Of a stretch of DNA of 64,000 nucleotides, positions 1 to 7,892 are shown one piece after another. Made by a program: the position numbers and the translations under genes. Location: assembly GCA_014584705.1 (NCBI GenBank), contig JACTMJ010000004.1:165859-229858 (forward strand), given 5' to 3'. Each line of letters opens with the position of its first letter. Position 1 is the stretch's first letter. This DNA comes from Acidobacteriota bacterium (lineage in GTDB: Bacteria > Acidobacteriota > Terriglobia > Bryobacterales > Bryobacteraceae). The notes beneath the pieces were generated by a model that was not told where the DNA came from, did no database searches, and worked only from the letters and a program-made list of their open reading frames with translations.

Positions 1-1
1 C

Positions 2-307
2 AACTCTCCGCTGGTGAAGACCGCCGTTGCGGGATGCGACCCCAACTGGGGGCGGATTCTCTCCGCTGCCGGCTATAGCGGCGTCGAGTTCGACCCATCG
101 AAGGTGAGCATCCGTCTTCAGAAAACGCTGGTCTGCCGCAACGGGTTGCTGGCTCCGTTCGAAGAGCCACCGCTGATCGCCAAACTGCGCGAACCGGAGG
201 TGGAGATCGACTTCCAGATCTCGGGAGGCGGGACCGGCGAATGCACGTTCTGGACCTGCGACTTCACGGAAGATTACGTGAAGATCAACGCGGACTACCG
301 TACCTGA
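2..307 (+). CDS. argJ: Arginine biosynthesis bifunctional protein ArgJ, C-terminal fragment
   Basis: C-terminal part of ornithine acetyltransferase / amino-acid N-acetyltransferase, the cytoplasmic arginine-pathway enzyme that moves the acetyl group from N-acetylornithine to glutamate. The window opens inside the gene: the frame is already open at base 2, and the segment reads SPLVKTAVAGCDPNWGRI, the strongly conserved beta-subunit motif of the family, ending in GGGTGECTFWTCDFTEDYVKINADYRT, shown here only in outline, and a TGA at 305-307. About 102 residues are visible out of roughly 400 in the family, so the autoprocessing site lies upstream of the window. Family assignment is firm. No arginine gene follows; the next gene is an LmbE-like protein about 150 bases away. 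Confidence 0.93.
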   Translation, partial: NSPLVKTAVAGCDPNWGRILSAAGYSGVEFDPSKVSIRLQKTLVCRNGLLAPFEEPPLIAKLREPEVEIDFQISGGGTGECTFWTCDFTEDYVKINADYRT

Positions 308-459
308 GGGTGCGGCAAATGGCGATCCGCAAACCGATAGAATGGGCTTTCCGGTACTGACACTTCCCGTCCGGCATCTCGCAACTCCTCTGCGAACGCC
401 GACGGGTTGCGCGGGCGGATTGTATCCGCGCCGTCGTGACGGCAGCACGACTTTACGCC

Positions 460-1230
460 ATGAATGGGAACATTATCCTCGTCGTCGCGCACCCTGGGGA
501 GGAGACTCTGGGCTGCGCGCGACTCCTGCTGCGCGAACCGGAGAAACTGCTGATCCTCCACGTGGCGGACGGCGCATCCCGGGATGAGAAAGCATTGCGC
601 CGCGCCGGAGCCAAGAGCGTGGCGGACCTCATTCGCATCCGCAGAACGGAATTGCTCGCCGCCATGGGTGAGTTCGGGATCGGCGAGCATCAATTGCTTA
701 GCGGCGGGTTCGCGGAGCGGGAAGTGGTACATAGCTTGCCGCGAGCCGTGGACACCGTGCTCAAACTGCTGCGCGCGGAGCGGCCGGCGGAGGTGCACAC
801 GCATCCGTTCGAGGGCGGTCATCCCGACGCCGATGCGGTCTGCTACGCCGTTCACCGCGCCGTCGAGATTCTCGAAGAAACGGGAGAGGTGCGGCCCGCC
901 ATCTTCGAATTCACCGGCTATCACGCGCGCGAGGGGCTGTTTCACAGCATCGACTTTCTCTCTCCTTACCCGATGACGCAGATTACAGTTCTCGATGAGG
1001 ATGAGCGCGAGCGGAAAGAAAAGGCGCTGCGCTGTTTTCGCTCTCAGTACGACTTGTACGTGCGATTCGCGATCCGGGAAGAGCGATGGAGGAGAGCCGA
1101 CCGCTATGATTTCGGAACTCGCCCCCACGAGGGCGCGCTTTACTACGAGCTTTCCCGGAGCGGGTTCACCTGGGACGACTTTGAGAAGCTCGTTGCGAAA
1201 TTGCAGCGACAACCGCCGGACTCCGTGTAG
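460..1230 (+). CDS. PIG-L/LmbE-family deacetylase-like protein with altered active site
   Basis: Resembles the zinc-dependent N-acetylglucosaminyl deacetylases (LmbE/PIG-L, including MshB and BshB). Visible are the N-terminal strand NIILVVAHPGEE (residues 4-15) and the second motif HTHPFEGGHPDAD (113-125), in the usual order and in a protein of usual length (256 residues). The ATG at 460 is chosen because it places the first strand right at the N terminus; an in-frame ATG at 436 would add eight residues. Odd: the canonical AHPDDE is AHPGEE here, so the aspartate that acts as general base in MshB is glycine and the next, zinc-binding, aspartate is glutamate. Substrate cannot be predicted. It could be an inactive or repurposed member. 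Confidence 0.7.
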   Translation: MNGNIILVVAHPGEETLGCARLLLREPEKLLILHVADGASRDEKALRRAGAKSVADLIRIRRTELLAAMGEFGIGEHQLLSGGFAEREVVHSLPRAVDTVLKLLRAERPAEVHTHPFEGGHPDADAVCYAVHRAVEILEETGEVRPAIFEFTGYHAREGLFHSIDFLSPYPMTQITVLDEDERERKEKALRCFRSQYDLYVRFAIREERWRRADRYDFGTRPHEGALYYELSRSGFTWDDFEKLVAKLQRQPPDSV

Positions 1231-1240
1231 ACTGAATGGG

Positions 1241-1284
1241 AAATAAAAAAAGCCGGGCGGCGGATGAGGAATCCACACGCCCGG
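1241..1284 (-). terminator. Intrinsic terminator downstream of smc
   Basis: Read on the minus strand, CCGGGCG (1278-1284) pairs with CGCCCGG (1253-1259), with an inner GGAT/ATCC stem (1262-1265 with 1271-1274), followed by a run of T residues complementary to 1241-1251. It lies about 70 bases after the smc stop codon. The same hairpin without a T tract would face the LmbE-like gene on the plus strand. Confidence 0.65.
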
Positions 1285-1356
1285 GTAGGCGGCCGGCAAA
1301 TTGGCAGTACATTGGGACCTAGGGAGTCGTCCCCGCCGACCTAAACTTGTAACGGG

Positions 1357-4300
1357 CTACATGGTGATTCTGGCGGTGTTGCGGCTGGCCGCTACCGCCG
1401 GGATCCCTAGCCCGTTGAAATTCACGCTCACCACCTTCGAAACGCCCGCTTCCTGCATCGTGACCCCATAAAGCGTCTGTGCTGCTTCCATGCTGCGCTT
1501 GGCGTGGGTGATCATGATGAACTGCGTCTGCTTCGCCATTTCCCGGATGAGCGAGACGTAGCGCACGACGTTCGGTTCGTCGAGCGGGGCGTCCACTTCG
1601 TCGAGAATACAGAAGGGGCTGGGCTGGTAGCGGAAGATCGCCATCAGCAGGGAGATCGCCGTAAGCGCTTTCTCTCCACCCGAAAGCAGCAGCACGTTTT
1701 GCAAGCGCTTGCCGGGAGGCGAGGCCACAATCTCGATTCCGCTTTCGGATGCATTCTCTTCATCCGCCAGGCGCATCTCGCCCGTACCCCCGCCGAACAG
1801 CGTGCGGAAGAGCACCTTGAAGTGCTCGTTGATGGCGTGGAAGGCCTCCGTGAAGCGCTTGCGGCTTTCTTCGTCAATCTCCTTAATGGCTTTCTCGGTG
1901 TCGCGAATGGAATCGAGCAAATCCTGCCGCTGCGCGCTCAGGAACTGGTGCCGCCGTTCGGCCTCCTCGAACTCTTCGAGCGCGTTCGCGTTCACCGCGC
2001 CCAGAGCCTCCACCTTCCGCCGCAGTTCGAGATACAACTGCTCCGCCGCGGCCGCCGCTTCTTCGTCGAGAACGGTTTCACTGGCGGCTGCCAGTTCCGC
2101 AACGGGGACGCCCAGCTCCTTCACACAGGTTTCGTCGAGGAACTTCAGTTCGGCCTGTCGCTTCACGAGATCCAGTTCGAGTTTGGTGCGCAATTCCTGC
2201 TGACCCTGCGTGCGAGAGCGCAACGTTTGCAGTGCGCCATCCTGTGCGTGCAGGCCCGTTCGCGTTGCTTCTTCCGCGGCGCTCAACTCCGCCACCCGCG
2301 CGCCGAAGTGCTCCTTCTCCTCGCCGGCGGTTTTCATTCTGGCGCTGAGCGCTTCGTTATCCTGCTTCAGGCGGGCGATTTCCCGCTGTTCATTCTCCAC
2401 GCGCTGCGCCAGTTCTCCGCGCTTCCGGGTGGTCTCACGGAGGAGATTATCCGCGCGCTGAAGCGCATTGCTCTCCGAGCGCTGCCGCTCTTCGAAACCG
2501 GCCATCGAGACGCGCAACGTGGAGTGCTCTTCGCCCAGCCGCGCAACTTCCTTGCGAAGCTCGTCGATTTCCTGCCGAGCCGCCTGTGTCGATTGTTCCT
2601 GCTCCGCGCGGGCGGCGTCCTTCTCCTGCAAGCCCTTGAGTGAGGTCTCCTTGCGCGTGATGGCACCTGTCGCATCGCGCAGCAAACGCTCCATCTCCGT
2701 GCGGGCCAGTTGCAGGCGGGTGTTCGCGCGACGCTGCTCTTCGTTCAGCTTGCGCGAGTCGGCTTCAAGGGCCACTCCCTCTTTCTCTTTCGCCTGAGTT
2801 TGCCCGCGAAGGCTCTCCATCTCTTCCTGCAGAGAACCCAGCTTCGCTTCCTGGCTGCCCAGTTCGGCTTCCTTGGCGTTCAACTGCTCTCCGGTGGCGC
2901 GCAACTTGGTCTGCAATTCCTTCAACTGCCGCTTCAAGACGAGCGGCCCACTGGCGGTCTTCTTGCCTCCGCTCAGAGACCCAGCCTGGAAGCAGAGGCC
3001 CTCCGGCGTGAGGAAGAAGCAATCCGGGTAGCGGAGCGCCAGGGTCTGCGCCGCTTCCGACTGCTCCACCAGGAAGCAGCGGCCAATGCGCGGAATCAGG
3101 GCGAGCGGTAACGCGCGGATTGCCTCATTCACTTCGAGCACATCCAGCAGACGCGCGAAGACGCCCTGCTCCGCCCCCAGTTCCGGCACCGGACAGGGCC
3201 GGCCCGTTTCCGGCGCGGCCGCCGGGTGCAGCAGAAAGGTAGCGCGGCCATCGCCCTCGCCCCGCATGAGGTTCACGCCCGTGTGCCCCTGCTCCCAACT
3301 CTCGACGAGTACGAACTCGAGTTCGTCGTGAAGGAATTCCTCGACGGCCTTTTCGTAAGCGGGTTCCACTTCCAGGTAATCCGCCAGGACGCCAAGGGGC
3401 TTCAAGCCGTTGGCGCGGCCTTTGTCCACGGCCTTGAAGAGGCGCTGGACACTCTCCGTGGAATAACTGCGATGGGAAATCAGGTCTTCGAGCGAATCTT
3501 TTCGCGCGCGGATGCGGGAGGCTTCCTGCCGAATGGCATCGAGCGCCGCGCGGGTTTGTTGCACCGTCTGCCGGCTCTGCTGCAGGAGCGCTTCGTTCTG
3601 TTTGCGCCGCTCCGCCAAGCCGCCGAGTTCCGCCTGGTGCGCCTTCATGCGCGCTTCGAGGTCAAGCTTCAACTCCGCGAGCTTGCCCGCTTCGGCGAGA
3701 GCGCCCTGCTCTTCCGCCTGATGGCGAGCCTTCTGCCGTTCGAGCCCGGCAAGATACTCTTCCACCTGCGCGAGTTGATTGCGAAGCTGATTGGCTTCGC
3801 CGAGCAGGCGAATGGATAGCTGCCGCGCGTTTTCCAGGAAGCGTTCGCGTTCCTGCAGCCGCCGCGCCAATTCCTGCCGTTCCTTATCCTTCGCGGCGAA
3901 ATGCTCCCGGGCTTCGAGCAACTGCTGTTGCACTGCCTTGAGCGCCGCCTGATGCGCTTCCTTCTCCTGTTCCAGCCGCTGTACTTCCGCCCCCAGATGC
4001 TGCGCTTCCTGCGCGCCCGCGGCCACCCGCGCCGTGAGGGTATCGGATTGCGTGGTCTGGAACTGGAGGCGGCTTTTCGCCCGGTCCCACTCCATCGTGA
4101 TCTGCGAGAGCTTCTCCCGCGCCTCGGTGAGACGGGCCACCAGTTGTTCGCTGTCGCCTTGCGTCTTGCGGAAGGCATCGTCTTTTTCGGAAAGCTCCGC
4201 CTGGCAGGACGCCAGTTCCTTTGCCGCAACGCTCAACTCGAGCGCCACCCGGGCGGCCTCCCGCTCCTGGACCACGAAGCGCGCTTGCAGCGTGGCCTTG

Positions 4301-5430
4301 AGCGAAGTGATCATTTCGCCATGGAGTTCCTCGTAGCGCTTGGCTTTCGCAGCCTGGCGCTTCAAGGAATTCATTTGACGGCCCACTTCTTCGAGGATGT
4401 CGAAGACGCGTTCGATGTTGTGTTTAGCGCCCTGCAAACGCGCCTCGGCGAGTCTCCGCCGGTTCTTGAAGCGCGTGATGCCCGCCGCTTCCTCGATCAC
4501 GGCCCGGCGATCCTGCGGCTTGGAACTCAGAATCTGCCCGATCCGGCCCTGCTCAATGATGGCGTAACTCTCCGGACCCAGGCCCGTGCCCATGAAGATG
4601 TCCTGGATGTCGCGCAGCCGGGCGCTTCTGCCGTTGATGAGGTATTCGCTTTCGCCCGAGCGGAACAAGCGGCGCGTGACCGTGACCTCAGCGAAACGGG
4701 GGCGGCGAAACACGGAAAGCCCATTGGCACCGTTTGCGTGGCCGTTGGCGTGCCCGTTTGCGTGTCCATTGGTATGACCGTTGGCATGTTCCCCGTTCAG
4801 ATACGCCGGAGCATGGCCGTTCGAGTGACCATTCGAAGGCTCGCCGGAGCTCTCGCCGGAGGGAGGTTCCGTGGCTTGCGCAGCAACGCCTTCCGCGGAT
4901 GCGTCCCCGGCTAGCTGCCGCTCCGTCTCCGGGCCGGATTCGCCATTGGAATATCCATTCGCGGCGTGCCCGTTCGTGTGTCCGTTCGTGTGGCCGTTCG
5001 CATGACCGTTCGTGTGGCCATTGGTGTGCCCATTAGTGTGGCCGTTGGCGTGTCCGTTCGTGTGCCCGTTCGCGTGCTGGCCGGAGAGGCTGCCTGCCTG
5101 TCCGTTGGCTTTTTCGATGGCTTCGATCTTTTCGATCGGGGCTGGGCCGTCTTCGCGGTAATCCGGATCCACCAGCGTGATGGTGACCGCCGCCATCCCC
5201 AGCGGCTTCCGTTCCCGCGTCCCGGCGAAGATTACATCCTGCATCCGGCCGCCGCGCAGGGACTTAGCCGATTGTTCGCCCAATACCCAACTGATGGCAT
5301 CCGCCACGTTGGACTTCCCGCAGCCATTCGGACCCACCACGCCGGCGATCCCCGTCCCCTCGAACAGCAATTCCGTGCGATCGGCGAATGACTTAAAACC
5401 GTGAATTTCCACTCGCTTGAGTTGAAGCAA
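1357..5430 (-). CDS. smc: Chromosome segregation ATPase SMC with Asn-Gly-His repeat insertion
   Basis: Structural maintenance of chromosomes protein, the core ATPase of the bacterial condensin that organises and segregates the nucleoid. Residues 1-50 hold GFKSFADRT and the Walker A GPNGCGKS (33-40); long coiled coils flank a hinge around GLKPLGVLADYLEVEPAYEK; the C-terminal head has the LLSGGEKALTAISLLMAIF signature and Walker B CILDEVDAPLD. Translation starts at TTG (5428-5430) with an upstream GAGGT, and the N terminus then matches the family exactly. Length is 1357 residues against about 1180 for most bacterial SMCs. The excess is mostly an insertion at about residues 91-240, between Walker A and the strand EVTVTRRLFRSGE, made largely of NGHT/NGHA repeats. 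No scpA or scpB is adjacent. An intrinsic terminator follows the gene. Confidence 0.97.
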   Translation of the reverse strand: MLQLKRVEIHGFKSFADRTELLFEGTGIAGVVGPNGCGKSNVADAISWVLGEQSAKSLRGGRMQDVIFAGTRERKPLGMAAVTITLVDPDYREDGPAPIEKIEAIEKANGQAGSLSGQHANGHTNGHANGHTNGHTNGHTNGHANGHTNGHTNGHAANGYSNGESGPETERQLAGDASAEGVAAQATEPPSGESSGEPSNGHSNGHAPAYLNGEHANGHTNGHANGHANGHANGANGLSVFRRPRFAEVTVTRRLFRSGESEYLINGRSARLRDIQDIFMGTGLGPESYAIIEQGRIGQILSSKPQDRRAVIEEAAGITRFKNRRRLAEARLQGAKHNIERVFDILEEVGRQMNSLKRQAAKAKRYEELHGEMITSLKATLQARFVVQEREAARVALELSVAAKELASCQAELSEKDDAFRKTQGDSEQLVARLTEAREKLSQITMEWDRAKSRLQFQTTQSDTLTARVAAGAQEAQHLGAEVQRLEQEKEAHQAALKAVQQQLLEAREHFAAKDKERQELARRLQERERFLENARQLSIRLLGEANQLRNQLAQVEEYLAGLERQKARHQAEEQGALAEAGKLAELKLDLEARMKAHQAELGGLAERRKQNEALLQQSRQTVQQTRAALDAIRQEASRIRARKDSLEDLISHRSYSTESVQRLFKAVDKGRANGLKPLGVLADYLEVEPAYEKAVEEFLHDELEFVLVESWEQGHTGVNLMRGEGDGRATFLLHPAAAPETGRPCPVPELGAEQGVFARLLDVLEVNEAIRALPLALIPRIGRCFLVEQSEAAQTLALRYPDCFFLTPEGLCFQAGSLSGGKKTASGPLVLKRQLKELQTKLRATGEQLNAKEAELGSQEAKLGSLQEEMESLRGQTQAKEKEGVALEADSRKLNEEQRRANTRLQLARTEMERLLRDATGAITRKETSLKGLQEKDAARAEQEQSTQAARQEIDELRKEVARLGEEHSTLRVSMAGFEERQRSESNALQRADNLLRETTRKRGELAQRVENEQREIARLKQDNEALSARMKTAGEEKEHFGARVAELSAAEEATRTGLHAQDGALQTLRSRTQGQQELRTKLELDLVKRQAELKFLDETCVKELGVPVAELAAASETVLDEEAAAAAEQLYLELRRKVEALGAVNANALEEFEEAERRHQFLSAQRQDLLDSIRDTEKAIKEIDEESRKRFTEAFHAINEHFKVLFRTLFGGGTGEMRLADEENASESGIEIVASPPGKRLQNVLLLSGGEKALTAISLLMAIFRYQPSPFCILDEVDAPLDEPNVVRYVSLIREMAKQTQFIMITHAKRSMEAAQTLYGVTMQEAGVSKVVSVNFNGLGIPAVAASRNTARITM
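4720..5070 (-). repeat. Twelve-base repeats encoding NGHT/NGHA inside smc
   Basis: This part of smc codes for residues 121-237 and holds 15 NGH triplets: nine consecutive NGH[T/A] units (4966-5070), two near residues 200-206, and four at residues 217-231. The unit is 12 bases, but copies differ mainly at third codon positions: in the nine-unit block the glycine codon appears as GGG, GGA, GGC and GGT, and asparagine as AAC and AAT. The reading frame is kept throughout. The spacer between blocks is acidic and Ser/Pro/Gly rich, as expected for a disordered linker. Confidence 0.9.
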
Positions 5431-5779
5431 AGCTAGACCTCAAATTGAACAGCGATAGCCGGGCGGTCCTTCGACGAACCGTCTTGGGGGGAGTTATCTA
5501 TAGACTACAACCACAATTCGCCGAAGTAAAGAATCAAACCACCGTATCCAGTGGTTTTCTTGGGAAAAGCACAAGATATTGTGGTGACGTTCCCGAAATC
5601 GTGCCAAATCGCCTCCCTCGCGAAGTTGCGCGGAACGCCTTCCCCACGCTAACCCATAGATTCCGGGCTGCTTCGCCTTCCCGGGCGGACGCCGATTCTC
5701 ACCGCCGCGTTCCCGTTGGGCGGAAAATTTACAAGTGCGAGGAGCATTCGCGGGCCTGGGGAGATACGGCGGGCGGGCT
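5431..5779. other. Intergenic stretch upstream of smc
   Basis: About 350 bases between the smc start and the end of the leftward GNAT gene. It must carry the smc promoter, but I see no convincing -35/-10 pair. Open frames crossing it show no family resemblance and look like chance frames. A short AT-rich patch with TCTATAGA lies near 5500. No RNA gene or repeat seen. Confidence 0.5.
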
Positions 5780-6727
5780 CTAGCGCCAGTCGTCGAGCAC
5801 CAACGCGTCCGTGCCGTCGTAGCTCTGCCTGGCAAAGCGCGACATGGAGACCGAATGTATGGCTGCCGTGAATCCCCGTGCCAGCAGACACCCGTAAGCC
5901 GTGCGGCGACCTGCATTTACACCGGCGATCACCCGGCCAAGACCTCGGGATTGCGCCAGAGCCTCCACTTCCTTCAAGAGGAGCTCGAACCCTTCCGGAG
6001 TGCGCGCCGCTCCGAACTTGATGTAGCACGCGCCCTCGCCTGCTTCGCTCCCCGCCCCGCAGTGGCAGATCGCGAAAGCGTCCACGCTCTCGCCGCTTCG
6101 GAGGAGGAGAGTCTCTCCGAGCGCCTGCCGCTCCACGGACTGAATCTCGCCGGAGAGGTCCAAGCCGGTGTATACGGCGTCCGTGAGCGCGGCGCAGGCC
6201 TTCCGTGCCGTGACTTTTTCCGCCACGGAAAGAGCCGAATAATGGATGGCCGCCGGACTCTCCGCCGGGAGGCTCGCGCCGTCCGCCGCATCGAGCATCT
6301 TCCCGAGAATCGGAATCAGGTAGCCCGGCCAAAAATCGAAGCGCTGGTAGAGCCGAACCGTACGCACGTTTCCCGCCGCCGTCGAGAGAGCCGGAAGCCG
6401 TGCCTCCCGCATAGTGGGGAGATCGAGAATCGATTCCAGCAATCGCCCGGCCACGCCGGAATTCCAGAAGCGCGGGTCCACCGTCAGGGGCCCGAGAACG
6501 CCCACGCTTCCCCACTTGGCCGCCAGGGCGCTGCCCGCGACCTCGCCGTCCAATTCCGCCACCAGCGCGCCGCCGGGGTCAGCCGCCCAACGGGAGCGGA
6601 TGTAGTTCCGGTCGAGCATGTAGCGCACGGGATCGGCCACGCCGTGCGCGGTTCCGAAGGCGACTCTGAAGATTTGTTCCGCAGTTGCCAAATCCTGTTC
6701 CAGCATGGGCCGAACATCAATTGCCAT
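5780..6727 (-). CDS. GNAT-family N-acetyltransferase, tandem-domain type
   Basis: Predicted cytoplasmic acetyl-CoA-dependent N-acetyltransferase. The first half (residues 1-140) begins with MAIDVRPMLEQDLATAEQIF and has the GNAT core strand LGPLTVDPRFWNSGVAGRLL, where the usual R/Q-x-x-G-x-G/A acetyl-CoA loop is represented by WNSGVAGR. The second half (about 150-315) repeats the general layout, with residues near 265-290 (GRVIAGVNAGRRTAYGCLLA) resembling the C-terminal half of another GNAT fold, so a two-domain enzyme is likely. The substrate is unknown. Its ATG start lies inside the 3' end of the quinone oxidoreductase gene (11-base overlap), so the two are probably co-translated. Confidence 0.75.
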   Translation of the reverse strand: MAIDVRPMLEQDLATAEQIFRVAFGTAHGVADPVRYMLDRNYIRSRWAADPGGALVAELDGEVAGSALAAKWGSVGVLGPLTVDPRFWNSGVAGRLLESILDLPTMREARLPALSTAAGNVRTVRLYQRFDFWPGYLIPILGKMLDAADGASLPAESPAAIHYSALSVAEKVTARKACAALTDAVYTGLDLSGEIQSVERQALGETLLLRSGESVDAFAICHCGAGSEAGEGACYIKFGAARTPEGFELLLKEVEALAQSRGLGRVIAGVNAGRRTAYGCLLARGFTAAIHSVSMSRFARQSYDGTDALVLDDWR

Positions 6728-7712
6728 GAGTTCCCTCCCCCGGTGCGAGCACGATTTTGCCGAAGACTCCGCCCGCTTCGAGGAGCCGGTGTGCTTCGGC
6801 TGCCTGTGAGAGGGGCAGGCGGCAGGCGATCCGCGCGGGCAGTGCGCCTTGCGCCAGCCAACGGTTGATCTCGATGGCGTAGGTCGCGAGTTCCTCCGTT
6901 GTCGCGTCGGTCACCGTAAACCCGTAAAGCGTGGCGTTACGCTGGTAGAAGCGTCCCACCGGCAGTAGCGTCCGCGCCGCGAGACCCGCGATCACGAGAA
7001 TACGACCGCGCCGCGCGATGGACTCCACGGCAAGGTCTCCATCGAACTGCCGCGTGGTATCGAGATACACGTCAACGCCCCCGGGAGCGAACTCGCGGAG
7101 CGCCTGGCGCACGTCTTCGCCGCGGTAGTCGATCACCCGATCCGCACCCGACTTGCGGCACCATTCCGCTTTCTCCGGGCCGCCCGCCGTCACGGCGACT
7201 CTCGCGCCCAGCGCCTTGGCGATTCCGAGTGCGGCCGCACCCACATTGCCAGCGCCACCATTGATGAAAACCGTCTCTTTCGATTGCAGGCGAGCCTTGA
7301 ACTGAAGCGCCAGGACCGCCGTTAAACCTGAGTGCAGTACAGCCGCCGCCAGGAGCGGATCCAGATCCTCGGGCAGCGGGTAGAGCAGGTCCTGCTCCAC
7401 GGCGCAATACTCGCTGAAGCTGCCCTGCCGGCCATCATAGCCCTGGTTATTCGCCCACACCCAATCGCCCGGACGGAACTCGGCTACCTCCGGCCCGGTT
7501 TCGACGACCGTCCCCACCAGGTCTCTGCCAATGATGAACGGCATCGGCACGGGCACCGGGTAAGCGCCGCTTCGGATGTAAGCGTCGATGCCGTCGACGG
7601 CCACCGCCGCCACGCGCACGAGCACGTCTCGCGGCCCGACCCTTGGCATGGGCAGATCTCCGAAACGGATCACGTCCGGCGGGCCGAACTGTTCAATGTA
7701 GGCTGCTTTCAT
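6717..7712 (-). CDS. NADPH:quinone oxidoreductase-like zinc-independent MDR enzyme
   Basis: Medium-chain dehydrogenase/reductase of the quinone reductase (QOR) group, 331 residues, cytoplasmic. The N-terminal GroES-like domain starts MKAAYIEQFGPPDVIRFGDL and contains IGRDLVGTVVETG; the Rossmann nucleotide-binding loop is INGGAGNVGAAALGIAKALGA (residues about 150-170) and AGGPEKAEWCRKSGADRVIDY follows it. The structural and catalytic zinc cysteines of alcohol dehydrogenases are absent, as in QOR. A TTG one codon upstream (7715) also exists, but the ATG at 7712 is the natural start. It is the first gene of a two-gene leftward unit with the GNAT gene. The likely role is reduction of quinones or enones with NADPH; the actual substrate is unknown. 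Confidence 0.88.
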   Translation of the reverse strand: MKAAYIEQFGPPDVIRFGDLPMPRVGPRDVLVRVAAVAVDGIDAYIRSGAYPVPVPMPFIIGRDLVGTVVETGPEVAEFRPGDWVWANNQGYDGRQGSFSEYCAVEQDLLYPLPEDLDPLLAAAVLHSGLTAVLALQFKARLQSKETVFINGGAGNVGAAALGIAKALGARVAVTAGGPEKAEWCRKSGADRVIDYRGEDVRQALREFAPGGVDVYLDTTRQFDGDLAVESIARRGRILVIAGLAARTLLPVGRFYQRNATLYGFTVTDATTEELATYAIEINRWLAQGALPARIACRLPLSQAAEAHRLLEAGGVFGKIVLAPGEGTHGN

Positions 7713-7819
7713 CAAGCTGGCTCCATCCGTAGTCTAACGCCGGCGGGCCCGGCGTAGGGTTCCTACAACCAAGTGCCAGGCACATGCATCCTTAATACAA
7801 GCTGTTCTGAATGAGCAAA

Positions 7820-7849
7820 TTGCGGATTTCGGTCTGCTAGGCTTATAAG
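7820..7849 (+). promoter_or_regulatory. Candidate sigma-70-type promoter of the OmpA-family gene
   Basis: TTGCGG at 7820-7825 and TATAAG at 7844-7849 are separated by 18 bases. The -10 element sits in a perfect palindrome GCTTATAAGC (7841-7850). The start codon at 7893 follows a strong GGAGGA ribosome-binding site. This is from inspection only; no transcription start is known. Confidence 0.4.
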
Positions 7850-7892
7850 CAGAGCTACTGGGACTCTTGTATCGGAAGATTCTGGAGGATAG

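Noticed and set aside
1504..2643. Long plus-strand open frames antisense to smc
   Set aside because: Shadows of the Leu/Arg/Glu-rich coiled coil; no motif and no ribosome-binding site.
4720..5070. CRISPR array or satellite
   Set aside because: The regular spacing is 12 bases, with no spacers, and the repeats are codons within smc.
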